DNA of 64,000 bases from Paenibacillus wynnii (GTDB taxonomy: Bacteria; Bacillota; Bacilli; Paenibacillales; Paenibacillaceae). The stretch covers positions 90,498 through 154,497 of the forward strand of contig NZ_JAUSTK010000011.1 of the NCBI RefSeq assembly GCF_030812855.1, read 5' to 3'. Position 1 is the first letter of the stretch; the number at the start of each line of letters is the position of its first letter. Shown here piece by piece: positions 43,010 to 50,617 of this stretch. The position numbers were made by a program, and so were the translations under genes. The notes under the pieces were generated by a model. The model was not told the origin of the DNA, did no database searches, and was given only the letters and a program-made list of their open reading frames with translations.

Positions 43010-43561
43010 GTGAAAAAAGCAACAAAGTTAATGTTAGTAGCAGGGGTTTCATTAGCTGTTGTAGGGATTGGAAATAGTGGTGCATTTAGCAATGTTTCAT
43101 CGGCGGCAAGTGCGCCTCTGAAGGTAGGCCGGGTAGAAGCGGCTGCTCATGGCAAGAAATGTTTCACTGTGGCGGTCGCTGTTGTTCAAAATGGCGTAAT
43201 CGTCGCTGCCTCGCTGGACGACTATCAATTCCTCAGCTCGGATGTGGCAAAGGGAGTGCCTAACTCCGATACAGATTTCGGGCAGAATTACAAAGATCCT
43301 AATATGGTACTAGCCTCGAAGAAGGCCAATAACGAATATTATAGTGAGCATATGAAAGAAGAAGCTAATTCCACCGTTTCATATGACAAGAACATGGCCG
43401 CTATCGAGAAATATGCGACTGGCAGAACCATCAAATCACTTGAGGCTTCACTTAAATATAAGAGCAAAGAGCAAATGGTTGACGCTGTCAGCGGAGCAAC
43501 ACTTGTAGATACCGAAGGGTATTTAACAGCGATTCTAGACGCGGCTAAGGCAGCGAAATAA
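43010..43561 (+). CDS. secreted protein with FMN-binding-type flavinylation motif
   Basis: The 183-residue protein has a Sec signal (residues 1-33, core LMLVAGVSLAVVGIGNSGAF, cleavage near AASA). Near the C-terminus MVDAVSGATLVDTEGYLTAI contains DAVSGAT (Asp158-Thr164). This is the Dxx(S/T)GAT motif in which ApbE-type enzymes attach FMN to the threonine of extracytoplasmic FMN-binding domains. The rest is Lys/Asn-rich and unfamiliar, so the fold is not certain. The start is a GTG behind GGGGGATG. If flavinylated, it would be an extracellular redox carrier. No ApbE gene is in the window. Confidence 0.7.
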   Translation: MKKATKLMLVAGVSLAVVGIGNSGAFSNVSSAASAPLKVGRVEAAAHGKKCFTVAVAVVQNGVIVAASLDDYQFLSSDVAKGVPNSDTDFGQNYKDPNMVLASKKANNEYYSEHMKEEANSTVSYDKNMAAIEKYATGRTIKSLEASLKYKSKEQMVDAVSGATLVDTEGYLTAILDAAKAAK

Positions 43562-43578
43562 AATAAATTTATTACACG

Positions 43579-43613
43579 ACTCCTTTACGGCTATAGCTGT
43601 GGAGGAGTTTTTT
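43579..43613 (+). terminator. intrinsic terminator after the FMN-binding-type gene
   Basis: ACTCCTTTACGGC pairs with GCTGTGGAGGAGT around TATA and is followed by six T residues, 18 bp after the stop. Confidence 0.85.
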
Positions 43614-43806
43614 CATGTTGATTTTAAAAGTTCATCTGAGAAATTTGGATCTTGTGAGGGAGTGTTGCGGAACGGCAAAAGATTTTTAACAAACCAACTC
43701 TATTTGGCAGGGGTAACTATTGCGTCTTATGGCAAAACTGTTTCTCTAGACCCACCCATGCACCGGCGTGTAGTATGGAACGATACTATTCTTTGGAGGT
43801 CTTCTT
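43614..43806 (+). other. 190-bp leader region of the CDF gene, unassigned
   Basis: Between the upstream terminator and the CDF start lies a long leader with local pairing (for example GTATGGAACGATAC, 43771-43784). I could not match it to the NiCo, manganese (yybP-ykoY), or any other riboswitch consensus I know. The last part, TTTGGAGG, is the ribosome site. Confidence 0.35.
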
Positions 43807-44670
43807 TTGGAAACATACAATGACATCAAACAAGGCGAAAGAGGAGCTTGGCTTAGCATAATCGCATATATCTTTTTATCAGCCATAAAGCTGTTCGTCG
43901 GAACGATCTCCGGATCCCAGGCCCTGCTTGCTGACGGTCTTAATAATAGTACGGATATTGTGGCTTCCATAGCGGTTCTGGCAGGTCTCAAAATTTCGAG
44001 AAGACCCCCTGATTCCAATCATGGTTATGGACACTTTAGGGCGGAAACCGTCGCTTCTTTGGTGGCTTCTTTCATTATGATTATTGTAGGCTTAGAAGTA
44101 CTATATCAAGGAGTGAACAAGTTTGTTCAGCCTGTACATACAACCCCGGATTTAATCTCAGCTTGGACTGCTGCTGCTTGTGCGGTGGTGATGCTGGCAG
44201 TATACACTTATAACCTGAAGCTTGCCCGCAGAATTAACAGCAATGCCATGATGGCCGTTGCTCAAGATAACCGTTCTGATGCCATGGTAAGTATCGGTGC
44301 ATTTGTAGGGATCGTAGGTTCACAATTTGGAATTGCCTGGCTTGATCCGCTTACCGCCACGATTGTCGGGTTAATAATTTGCAAAACAGCCTGGGAGATA
44401 TTCCGTAAAGCTACACACGATCTAACGGATGGCTTCGATGCGGATAAGCTTGAGCTGATGAAGCAAACCGTTGCAGAGGTTGAAGGTGTTCAATCCATTA
44501 AAGAAATTAAAGCCCGTATTCATGGCAACAATGTATTAGTTGATACGACGGTGCTGGTGGAACATACTCTAAATGTTGTTGAAAGCCATGACATTACTGA
44601 AGAAATTGAAGATCAGTTGAAGCAGATGCATCAGGTTGCTAATGTTCATGTGCATATTGAACCTATGTGA
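43807..44670 (+). CDS. cation diffusion facilitator (CDF) family metal exporter
   Basis: The 287-residue protein has six membrane helices and a cytoplasmic C-terminal domain (HDLTDGFDADKLELMKQTVA to VHVHIEP). The metal sites appear as ALLADGLNNSTDIVAS in helix 2 and AVAQDNRSDAMVSIG in helix 5, and GYGHFRAETVASL is the conserved loop. The transport site lacks the His of the zinc-type HxxxD pattern, having Asp/Asn and Asp/Asp instead. This suggests a manganese- or iron-type exporter rather than zinc; that is inference. The start is a TTG seven bases after GGAGG. Confidence 0.9.
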   Translation: METYNDIKQGERGAWLSIIAYIFLSAIKLFVGTISGSQALLADGLNNSTDIVASIAVLAGLKISRRPPDSNHGYGHFRAETVASLVASFIMIIVGLEVLYQGVNKFVQPVHTTPDLISAWTAAACAVVMLAVYTYNLKLARRINSNAMMAVAQDNRSDAMVSIGAFVGIVGSQFGIAWLDPLTATIVGLIICKTAWEIFRKATHDLTDGFDADKLELMKQTVAEVEGVQSIKEIKARIHGNNVLVDTTVLVEHTLNVVESHDITEEIEDQLKQMHQVANVHVHIEPM

Positions 44671-44689
44671 ATTGAGCTAATGCCTGAAC

Positions 44690-44726
44690 GGCCGTTTCCT
44701 TCGTTGATGAAGGAGCGGTCTTCTTT
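44690..44726 (+). terminator. intrinsic terminator of the CDF gene
   Basis: GGCCGTTTCCTTC pairs with GAAGGAGCGGTC around GTTGAT and is followed by TTCTTT, about 20 bp after the stop. Confidence 0.7.
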
Positions 44727-44829
44727 GTATATTTTCCGATTAAAGGACCACAGTTTATATAGTGATAATGCTTTGTGTTATGATTTAAATTAGGATGAAA
44801 AGTAAGTTCAGTAGAAATGGGGAGAAACG

Positions 44830-46026
44830 ATGAAAAAACTGCGAATAATGGGTACTGCATCTACGGTTCTGATTGTTCTTATTCTGGTTAATGTCTATAT
44901 CGGTTATCATCTTCTGATTCTCGTTCAGGAAGGGTTACCGAGTATTTCTACAGGTTGGTTCTGGTCCATATTTATGTTAGTTGCCTTTGCTTATGTCGTG
45001 GGTAGAATTCCATTACCCCGCTCTCTAAAGCCCGTAGGTAGATTGTTCAAAGTTATTGGTTCCTATTATTTAGCCTGTATGGAGTTCGCAGTAATCATGC
45101 TGCCCTTAGCAGATATTTTCTATGGAGTCCTGCGTCTTACAGGTGTTCAGCTTGATAGGTATGTAATAGAAGCTGGCATCACATTGGTAGTATTGTTAAT
45201 TGTTTTCCTCGTGTGGGGATCTATAAATGCATGGAGCAGTGTGGTGCGCACTCATTCTTTACAGATAGATAAATCTACCGGACACAGTCTGCCGCTTACC
45301 ATTGCAGTTGCATCCGATCTGCACTTAGGCAATATTGTGGGGAATCGGCATTTGAAAAGATTAGTGAAGCGCATTAACGAAATGCAGCCAGATCTGATTC
45401 TGCTGCCGGGTGATGTATTGGATGACAGTATTGAACCTTTTATCCGCAATCGGATGGATGAGACGCTTCGACAGTTAAAAGCAAGGTATGGCATTTATGC
45501 TGTCCTTGGGAATCATGAGTATTATGGCGGCTCTATTGAGCAGTATACAAAAGTGATGGATAACATAGGCATTCGTGTTCTGCAGGATGAGATTGTAGAG
45601 GTTGCCGGGACCTATATTGTAGGGAGAAAAGATAAAACTGCAGACGCAATGGAAGCAGCAGGTCGACTAAGCGTCCCTGAGCTTCTTAGTGGAATTGACC
45701 TTGCACGGCCCGTAATCATGATGGATCATCAACCTACGGGTTTTGATGTCGCAGCAAAGGCTGGAGTGGATGTATTGCTATCTGGTCATACTCACCGCGG
45801 ACAAATTGCTCCCAACCATTGGATTACAAAACGTCTGTTCGAGTTGGATTGGGGATATCTGCGCAAAGAAAAGCTGCATGTAGTTGTTTCCTCCGGCTTC
45901 GGGACGTGGGGGCCGCCGATCCGGCTCGCTAGCCGTTCGGAAATCCTTAAACTGGATATTATGTTGGAGGGCAGTAAGAAATATAGTGATGACGCAGCGG
46001 TATCCGGGAACACCGTATTCATCTAA
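44830..46026 (+). CDS. membrane-anchored metallophosphoesterase
   Basis: The 398-residue protein has four N-terminal membrane helices (residues 8-135) and a calcineurin-like phosphoesterase domain. The metal-binding motifs are in order: VASDLHLG (about residue 160), LLPGDVLDD, VLGNHEYYGG and LSGHTHRGQIAP. The family includes YkuE/YaeI-like enzymes that act on phosphoesters of lipids or nucleotides; with this topology the active site is probably outside or at the membrane surface. The ATG follows GGGGAGAAACG. The gene stands alone. Confidence 0.9.
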   Translation: MKKLRIMGTASTVLIVLILVNVYIGYHLLILVQEGLPSISTGWFWSIFMLVAFAYVVGRIPLPRSLKPVGRLFKVIGSYYLACMEFAVIMLPLADIFYGVLRLTGVQLDRYVIEAGITLVVLLIVFLVWGSINAWSSVVRTHSLQIDKSTGHSLPLTIAVASDLHLGNIVGNRHLKRLVKRINEMQPDLILLPGDVLDDSIEPFIRNRMDETLRQLKARYGIYAVLGNHEYYGGSIEQYTKVMDNIGIRVLQDEIVEVAGTYIVGRKDKTADAMEAAGRLSVPELLSGIDLARPVIMMDHQPTGFDVAAKAGVDVLLSGHTHRGQIAPNHWITKRLFELDWGYLRKEKLHVVVSSGFGTWGPPIRLASRSEILKLDIMLEGSKKYSDDAAVSGNTVFI

Positions 46027-46035
46027 TTCGGAAGA

Positions 46036-46079
46036 TTCAGATAACGTTCAGTCAAGACTCAGCTAATTTTCAGCTAGCC
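46036..46079 (+). promoter_or_regulatory. four 11-bp direct repeats, response-regulator-type binding site
   Basis: TTCAGATAACG, TTCAGTCAAGA, CTCAGCTAATT and TTCAGCTAGCC start at 46036, 46047, 46058 and 46069, exactly one helical turn apart. A TATTCT (46084-46089) follows at -10 distance, and no -35 box is present. Tandem 11-bp repeats in the -35 region are the usual binding pattern of activating OmpR/PhoB-family response regulators. The target would be the secreted protein at 46128. Confidence 0.6.
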
Positions 46080-46127
46080 TGGCTATTCTTAACAAGTAAG
46101 TATTAACAATAACCAGGAGGCATGAAA

Positions 46128-46985
46128 ATGAATAGGAAACGTAATGTTTTAGTAGCAAGCGTCTTAGCTCTTGCAGTAACTGCTGGTAGTGGAGTTTTCA
46201 TTGTGGGTAATGTTAGTGCCGCAGAAGTTGTGCAGAAAACATATAAACATTTTGGAGGTAAGGGAGCTCTGTTTCATAAGGTGGCGAGTTCCGAGATTGC
46301 GACTCTGCTGGGTTTAACAGTAGATGAACTAAAAACAGCTCAACAATCAGGGAAGTCTCTTGCAGCCATTGCTGCTGAAAAGGGTGTCGCTGTACAGAAG
46401 GTGATTGATCTTCAGGTCAAAGCCATTACAGAGGCCTTGGATAAACGGTTGGCAGATGGCAAGATCACTCAGGCTGAATATGACAAGCAGAAAGCTGAGG
46501 TTCTCACTCAAGCGACCAATGCTGTAAATGCTGTCTTTGATGGTAATTTTAAAGGCAAGGACGGTATAGGCGGTTTCGGTCGTGGAGGTTTCGGACATGG
46601 AGCCCTCTTGGCTAATGAAGAGGTTGCAAAGCTGCTGGGCCTTACCGCTGAGGAGTTAAAAACAGCCCTAATCTCCGGTAAATCGCTCGCCACTCTCGCC
46701 GGTGAGAAAAATGTATCCGTACAAGCCATTACTGACTTGATTAAGACTCAATTTGTGACCGAGCTGGACAAGCAACTGGCAGCCAAAACGATCACACAGG
46801 CTCAGTATGCTGAGCTTAAAGCAAAACTAACCACCAGAGTCTCCGAATTCGTGAACAATACATTTACGGGTAGATCAGGAGATAAGGGAGCAGGGAAGCT
46901 CGACCGTTCAGGAAAAAGAGGTGCTAACGGAACGACCAAGACAGCTCCGAAAGCTACAGATGGAACCACAGGAACTTCGGCTTAA
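46128..46985 (+). CDS. secreted two-repeat protein (DUF2680/YckD-like repeats)
   Basis: The 285-residue protein has a Sec signal (cleavage near VSAAE, residue 32) and two homologous repeats of about 90 residues, joined by a glycine-rich linker (GIGGFGRGGFGHG, around residues 150-162). Each repeat has IATLLGLTVDELKTAQQSGK / VAKLLGLTAEELKTALISGK, then SLAxxAxEKxVxVQxxxDL and a helix ending in ITQAxYxxxKAxLT. This plan recalls YckD/DUF2680-type helical proteins. The C-terminus is a Lys/Gly/Thr-rich tail. It is probably attached to or released near the wall; function unknown. ATG 46128 has AGGAGG seven bases upstream. The 11-bp repeats ahead suggest two-component control. Confidence 0.75.
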   Translation: MNRKRNVLVASVLALAVTAGSGVFIVGNVSAAEVVQKTYKHFGGKGALFHKVASSEIATLLGLTVDELKTAQQSGKSLAAIAAEKGVAVQKVIDLQVKAITEALDKRLADGKITQAEYDKQKAEVLTQATNAVNAVFDGNFKGKDGIGGFGRGGFGHGALLANEEVAKLLGLTAEELKTALISGKSLATLAGEKNVSVQAITDLIKTQFVTELDKQLAAKTITQAQYAELKAKLTTRVSEFVNNTFTGRSGDKGAGKLDRSGKRGANGTTKTAPKATDGTTGTSA

Positions 46986-47044
46986 ACGTAGCGTTCAATA
47001 TTGACCAAAGCAGCAATTACGGATATATTAAAAGAAGTTGATAA

Positions 47045-47125
47045 GGCGATGGAGTTCGCCAAAACCGCCGGTAACGGCTAATGACTCCTACCAGCGATCA
47101 TTCTGCTGGTAGGAGTCTGTTTTTT
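47045..47125 (+). ncRNA. fluoride riboswitch (crcB motif) with terminator
   Basis: GGCGATGGAGTTCGCC, then AAAACCGCCGGTAACGGC and TAATGACTCCTACCAG reproduce the fluoride aptamer consensus. It has the GGCGAUGG...UUCGCC first stem, the pseudoknot strand GCC and the highly conserved UGAUGxCUCCUAC-like end (here TAATGACTCCTAC). The end of the aptamer is also the left arm of a perfect terminator stem (GACTCCTACCAGC with GCTGGTAGGAGTC, 47083-47117), followed by TGTTTTTTT. Fluoride binding should favour antitermination. The downstream gene is a CLC-F-type fluoride exporter, the expected target. Confidence 0.92.
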
Positions 47126-47165
47126 TGAAATCAATTATGAAGTGGTTAAGGAGATAGGGAACTTG

Positions 47166-48446
47166 ATGCAAAATATCAAATGGAGCAGGGCTTTAGTCAA
47201 AACCTTTTTAAAGTGGATTCTACTGGGGAGTGGTGTAGGTGTATTATCAGGAACAGCCTCCGCTTTTTTCCTAATCAGTTTGGAACATGTTACCGACGTA
47301 CGCATCGAACATCCATGGCTGTTGTACCTTTTACCTGCCGGGGGAGCGTTAGTCAGTTATCTTTACCTAAAGTTCGGGAAGAACAGTGCCAAGGGGAATA
47401 ACTTAATTCTGGAACAAATCAATAACGGAAATGAGACCATTCCGCTGCGCATGGCTCCGCTTGTTCTATTCGGTACACTGATCACACACCTGTTCGGAGG
47501 TTCTGCCGGGCGGGAAGGGACTGCTGTACAGATGGGAGGGAGCTTGGCTGAAGCATTCGGGAAGCTATTAAGAGTAAGTCCGATGGATCGGAGAATTCTT
47601 CTGATCTGCGGGATTAGCGGCGGTTTCGGTTCGATCTTCGGTACTCCTTTAGCCGGTACGGTATTTGGTCTTGAGGTGTTGGCTATCGGGTTAATCAGTC
47701 ATGAGGCCTTGCTGCCTGCTTTTGTAGCAAGTTTTGTAGGCCATTTAGTGACCACATCTTTCTGGGGCGTATCCCATATTCAATATCAAGTTGATTGGGT
47801 ACCCGACATTTCAGGTTTAGTCCTGCTTAAGGTTATCTTTGCCTCGGTGTTATTCGGGCTAACCAGTATTCTTTTCAGTGAGCTGACACATGCGCTTAAG
47901 AAAGGCTATACGTATTTATTTCATAATCCGATGATTAAAAGCGCCGTAGGCGGCTTTGTCATCATCGGCTTGGTGTACCTGATGGGAACAAGAGATTATT
48001 TAGGCCTCGGGATTCCGCTAATCCAGAATTCGTTCGAAGAGGGTGTCTCACCTTTTGCTTTTCTATGGAAATTGATCTACACTTCGCTTACACTGGGTGC
48101 CGGATTCCAAGGTGGAGAGGTTACGCCATTGTTTGCAATCGGTGCTACACTCGGGAATTCATTATCTGGCTTCTTGCATTTATATGCTCCATTCTTGGCC
48201 TCATTAGGTTTTATTGCTGTATTTTGCGGCGCGACCAACACGCCTATCGCCTGTTTTCTAATGGGCATTGAGTTGTTTGGTTCGAGCGGTGCCATCTATA
48301 TGTTCATTGCTTGCCTAATCAGCTATCTGGTCTCTGGTCATACTGGCATCTATACCTCGCAGAAGATTGGAATATCGAAGTCCCATTGGATTCAAGTGCC
48401 AGAAGGGGCGACCCTGGGCAGTATCAAACCCGTTAAGAAAAAGTAG
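47166..48446 (+). CDS. CLC-F type fluoride/proton antiporter
   Basis: This CLC-superfamily membrane protein (about 426 residues, some ten to twelve helices) has the variants typical of the fluoride branch. The first anion-binding loop is KGNNLILEQIN instead of GSGIP. The second is GREGTAVQMG (Thr in place of Pro of GREGP), with the gating Glu. The third is FQGGEVTPLFAIGATLG. CLC-F proteins expel fluoride in exchange for protons. A fluoride riboswitch directly upstream confirms the role. The ATG at 47166 or the TTG at 47163, both behind AAGGAG, are likely starts. A GTG at 47142 has no ribosome site. Confidence 0.93.
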   Translation: MQNIKWSRALVKTFLKWILLGSGVGVLSGTASAFFLISLEHVTDVRIEHPWLLYLLPAGGALVSYLYLKFGKNSAKGNNLILEQINNGNETIPLRMAPLVLFGTLITHLFGGSAGREGTAVQMGGSLAEAFGKLLRVSPMDRRILLICGISGGFGSIFGTPLAGTVFGLEVLAIGLISHEALLPAFVASFVGHLVTTSFWGVSHIQYQVDWVPDISGLVLLKVIFASVLFGLTSILFSELTHALKKGYTYLFHNPMIKSAVGGFVIIGLVYLMGTRDYLGLGIPLIQNSFEEGVSPFAFLWKLIYTSLTLGAGFQGGEVTPLFAIGATLGNSLSGFLHLYAPFLASLGFIAVFCGATNTPIACFLMGIELFGSSGAIYMFIACLISYLVSGHTGIYTSQKIGISKSHWIQVPEGATLGSIKPVKKK

Positions 48447-48497
48447 CAAAACCCATAACTATTAAAGGATCCGGTACAGCCAAGGGAGCGTGATCAC

Positions 48498-49175
48498 TTG
48501 AAAAAGATATTAATAACCGATGATGATGTTCATATCCGCACCTTATTAAAGCATGTATTAACCAGAGAAGGTTATCTTGTCATAGAGGCCAGCGATGGAC
48601 AGGAAGCTATACATAAGCTGAAGGAGAGTATTGTGGATTTGGCTGTGGTAGATGTGATGATGCCGCATGTGAATGGTTTGGAGTTATGCGAACATATACG
48701 CTCTACCTATGATATTCCGATTATTTTACTTACTGCCTTACAGCAGCTAAGTGATAAAGAGCAAGGCTATTTGCATGGAACAGATGACTATGTCACTAAG
48801 CCTTTTGAACCGGCAGAACTCTTGTATCGGATAAAAGCCTTGTTTCGGCGATATTCCGTCGCTTCTAATGATAAAATCCGCCTAAACCGGCTGATTATTG
48901 ACCGAAAGAACTATGAGATTACCGATGGAGATGATATTTTGCTGCTGCCCGTAAAGGAGTTTGAACTATTGGCACAGCTGGCACAGTATCCGGGAAGACT
49001 TTTTACCCGCAGTGAATTAATTGAACTGGTGTGGGGAGCAGATTATGAGGGCGATGAACGTACCGTAGATGTACATATCAAGCGATTACGACAACGATTC
49101 AGCGCCTATCAGGAAGATTTTGTGATTCGTACCGTTCGCGGGATCGGATATAAGGTGGAGATGATCAGCTCATGA
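48498..49175 (+). CDS. hssR: heme response regulator HssR (OmpR family)
   Basis: The 225-residue protein has a receiver domain (DDDVHIRTLL acidic pocket, phosphoacceptor Asp52 in AVVDVMMPHVNG, and DDYVTKPFEP with the conserved Lys). An OmpR winged helix follows, ending YEGDERTVDVHIKRLRQRF and FVIRTVRGIGYKVEM. The C-terminal sequence is very close to what I recall of Staphylococcus HssR. It overlaps the sensor kinase gene by four bases and is followed by HrtB/HrtA-type genes, the classical heme-detoxification partners. The start is a TTG about ten bases after GGGAG. Confidence 0.87.
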   Translation: MKKILITDDDVHIRTLLKHVLTREGYLVIEASDGQEAIHKLKESIVDLAVVDVMMPHVNGLELCEHIRSTYDIPIILLTALQQLSDKEQGYLHGTDDYVTKPFEPAELLYRIKALFRRYSVASNDKIRLNRLIIDRKNYEITDGDDILLLPVKEFELLAQLAQYPGRLFTRSELIELVWGADYEGDERTVDVHIKRLRQRFSAYQEDFVIRTVRGIGYKVEMISS

Positions 49176-50548
49176 AGTCACTCTATGTACGGATGTGTAT
49201 TGTTTTTTGTTCAGTCATACTGTTCAGCAGCTTATTCGCCTTTTTGGGCTCTAATTTCTATTATCAGCGAGAAGTGAAGCCTTTAAATGATGCCAAGCTC
49301 ACCGGAATGGCACTGAAACTTCAAGAATTCAGTAAATCCCATCCTGATTCTATTGACGAATATCTGAACAGTGTGGCTTCTCTGGGTTATAAAATCTATG
49401 TCACGAATGATCAAGGGAGCGAGCAATTCTATGGCAAACCCTTTCGAGAACTGGATTTGGATGAAGGACAGATTGCGAAGGTACTAGAAGGCCAGGTCTA
49501 TCATGGTGTTGCTGAATTTCCAAGCAAGTTGTTTATCACCGGTTTTTTTGATAATGAGCTTCGAAATTCGATCGGTGTGCCGATTACGATGAACAACGAG
49601 AGCTATGCGTTATTTCTGCGCCCAGATGCTGACATCCAGTTTGGAGAGCTGCGGATCTTTTTTGCGATGATTATCGGGCTTACCTTGCTATTCAGTCTTT
49701 GGTTCGTAATGATTAGTGTTCTTCATGTGGTTAAGCCGATCACACGGCTTACGGCAGCTACCAAAAGTATCTCCAAGGGAAGATATGACATTAAGCTGAA
49801 TACGCGTAGAAGTGATGAAATCGGCCAGCTGGCCTCACACTTTATGATCATGAGTAGGGAATTGGAACGTACCAACAGGGCCAGACAAGAATTTGTTGCA
49901 AATGTGTCCCATGAGATTGAATCCCCACTTACTTCTATTCAGGGCTTTGCTCATTCGCTAAGAGATTCAACTCTGCCTGATGAGGAGAGACTACAGTATT
50001 TATCCATCATTGAAGAGGAAAGCCGTCGAATGTCGATGCTCAGCAAGCAGTTGCTTACTTTGTCTTCGTTGGACTATGATCCTAATCTACTGCAGATCAG
50101 TACGTTTGATTTGCGTTCACAGCTACGTCAAGTGGCTCAAATTATGGAGTGGAAGCTGGCGGAGAAACAACTCTCTCTGCGGCTGAACTTATCTGAGATT
50201 AGTCTTACGGGTGACGTGAATCTACTGTATCAAGTATGGATGAATCTGCTGTCGAATGCGATCAAATATACACCGGATGGCGGCGAGGTTGTGATCTCCG
50301 CAAGTCTTGCGGAAGGCAGCTGTCAGATTCGTGTCTCGGATACCGGTGAGGGGATTAACCCGGAGGAGTTGCCAATGATCTTTGACCGCTTCTATAAAGC
50401 GGACCGGGCCCGCACAAGGGAGAACCATAGTACGGGACTAGGTCTTTCCATTGCTCAAAAAATCGTTTTATCTCATTCAGGAACGATTGAAGTGAAAAGA
50501 GTGAAGGGGAAGGGGACTACATTTATAGTTACCCTGCCTGTTTTGTAA
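49172..50548 (+). CDS. hssS: heme sensor histidine kinase HssS
   Basis: The 458-residue kinase has membrane helices at about residues 8-30 and 162-186, enclosing an extracytoplasmic sensor of 130 residues. That sensor contains LNDAKL, GYKIYVTNDQG, FYGKPFRELDL and HGVAEFPSKLFITGFFDN, which match staphylococcal HssS closely from memory. A HAMP domain follows, then the dimerisation helix with phospho-acceptor His247 (VANVSHEIESPLTSIQGF). The ATPase N, G1, F and G2 boxes (LLSNAIKYTPDGG, VSDTGEGI, FDRFYKADRAR, STGLGLSIAQKIV) are all present. It senses heme stress and phosphorylates HssR. Confidence 0.88.
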   Translation: MKSLYVRMCIVFCSVILFSSLFAFLGSNFYYQREVKPLNDAKLTGMALKLQEFSKSHPDSIDEYLNSVASLGYKIYVTNDQGSEQFYGKPFRELDLDEGQIAKVLEGQVYHGVAEFPSKLFITGFFDNELRNSIGVPITMNNESYALFLRPDADIQFGELRIFFAMIIGLTLLFSLWFVMISVLHVVKPITRLTAATKSISKGRYDIKLNTRRSDEIGQLASHFMIMSRELERTNRARQEFVANVSHEIESPLTSIQGFAHSLRDSTLPDEERLQYLSIIEEESRRMSMLSKQLLTLSSLDYDPNLLQISTFDLRSQLRQVAQIMEWKLAEKQLSLRLNLSEISLTGDVNLLYQVWMNLLSNAIKYTPDGGEVVISASLAEGSCQIRVSDTGEGINPEELPMIFDRFYKADRARTRENHSTGLGLSIAQKIVLSHSGTIEVKRVKGKGTTFIVTLPVL

Positions 50549-50574
50549 TTCATTATTCATACTCCGTTCATTTT
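50548..50574 (+). promoter_or_regulatory. possible HssR box upstream of hrtB
   Basis: ATTCATTATTCAT and GTTCATTTT are repeated TTCAT-type half-sites in the hssS-hrtB gap. The staphylococcal HssR site is a direct repeat of GTTCATATT. The match is partial, but the location, 45-70 bp before hrtB, is right. Confidence 0.4.
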
Positions 50575-50617
50575 CGCCTTCTAAACTGTGAATATACAGA
50601 TTAGAAGGAGTGGTAGT

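Noticed and set aside
43614..43806. NiCo or manganese riboswitch upstream of the CDF gene
   Set aside because: I looked for the conserved G-rich and A-rich segments of both classes and did not find them. It is kept only as an unassigned leader.
43599..43823. 74-codon plus-strand frame between the FMN-binding-type gene and the CDF gene
   Set aside because: It begins in a terminator stem, has no natural ribosome site, and its sequence resembles no protein. It covers a leader region.
47001..47081. Small 26-codon plus-strand frame beginning with TTG
   Set aside because: It has no ribosome site and overlaps the fluoride aptamer base by base. The conservation is explained by the RNA.
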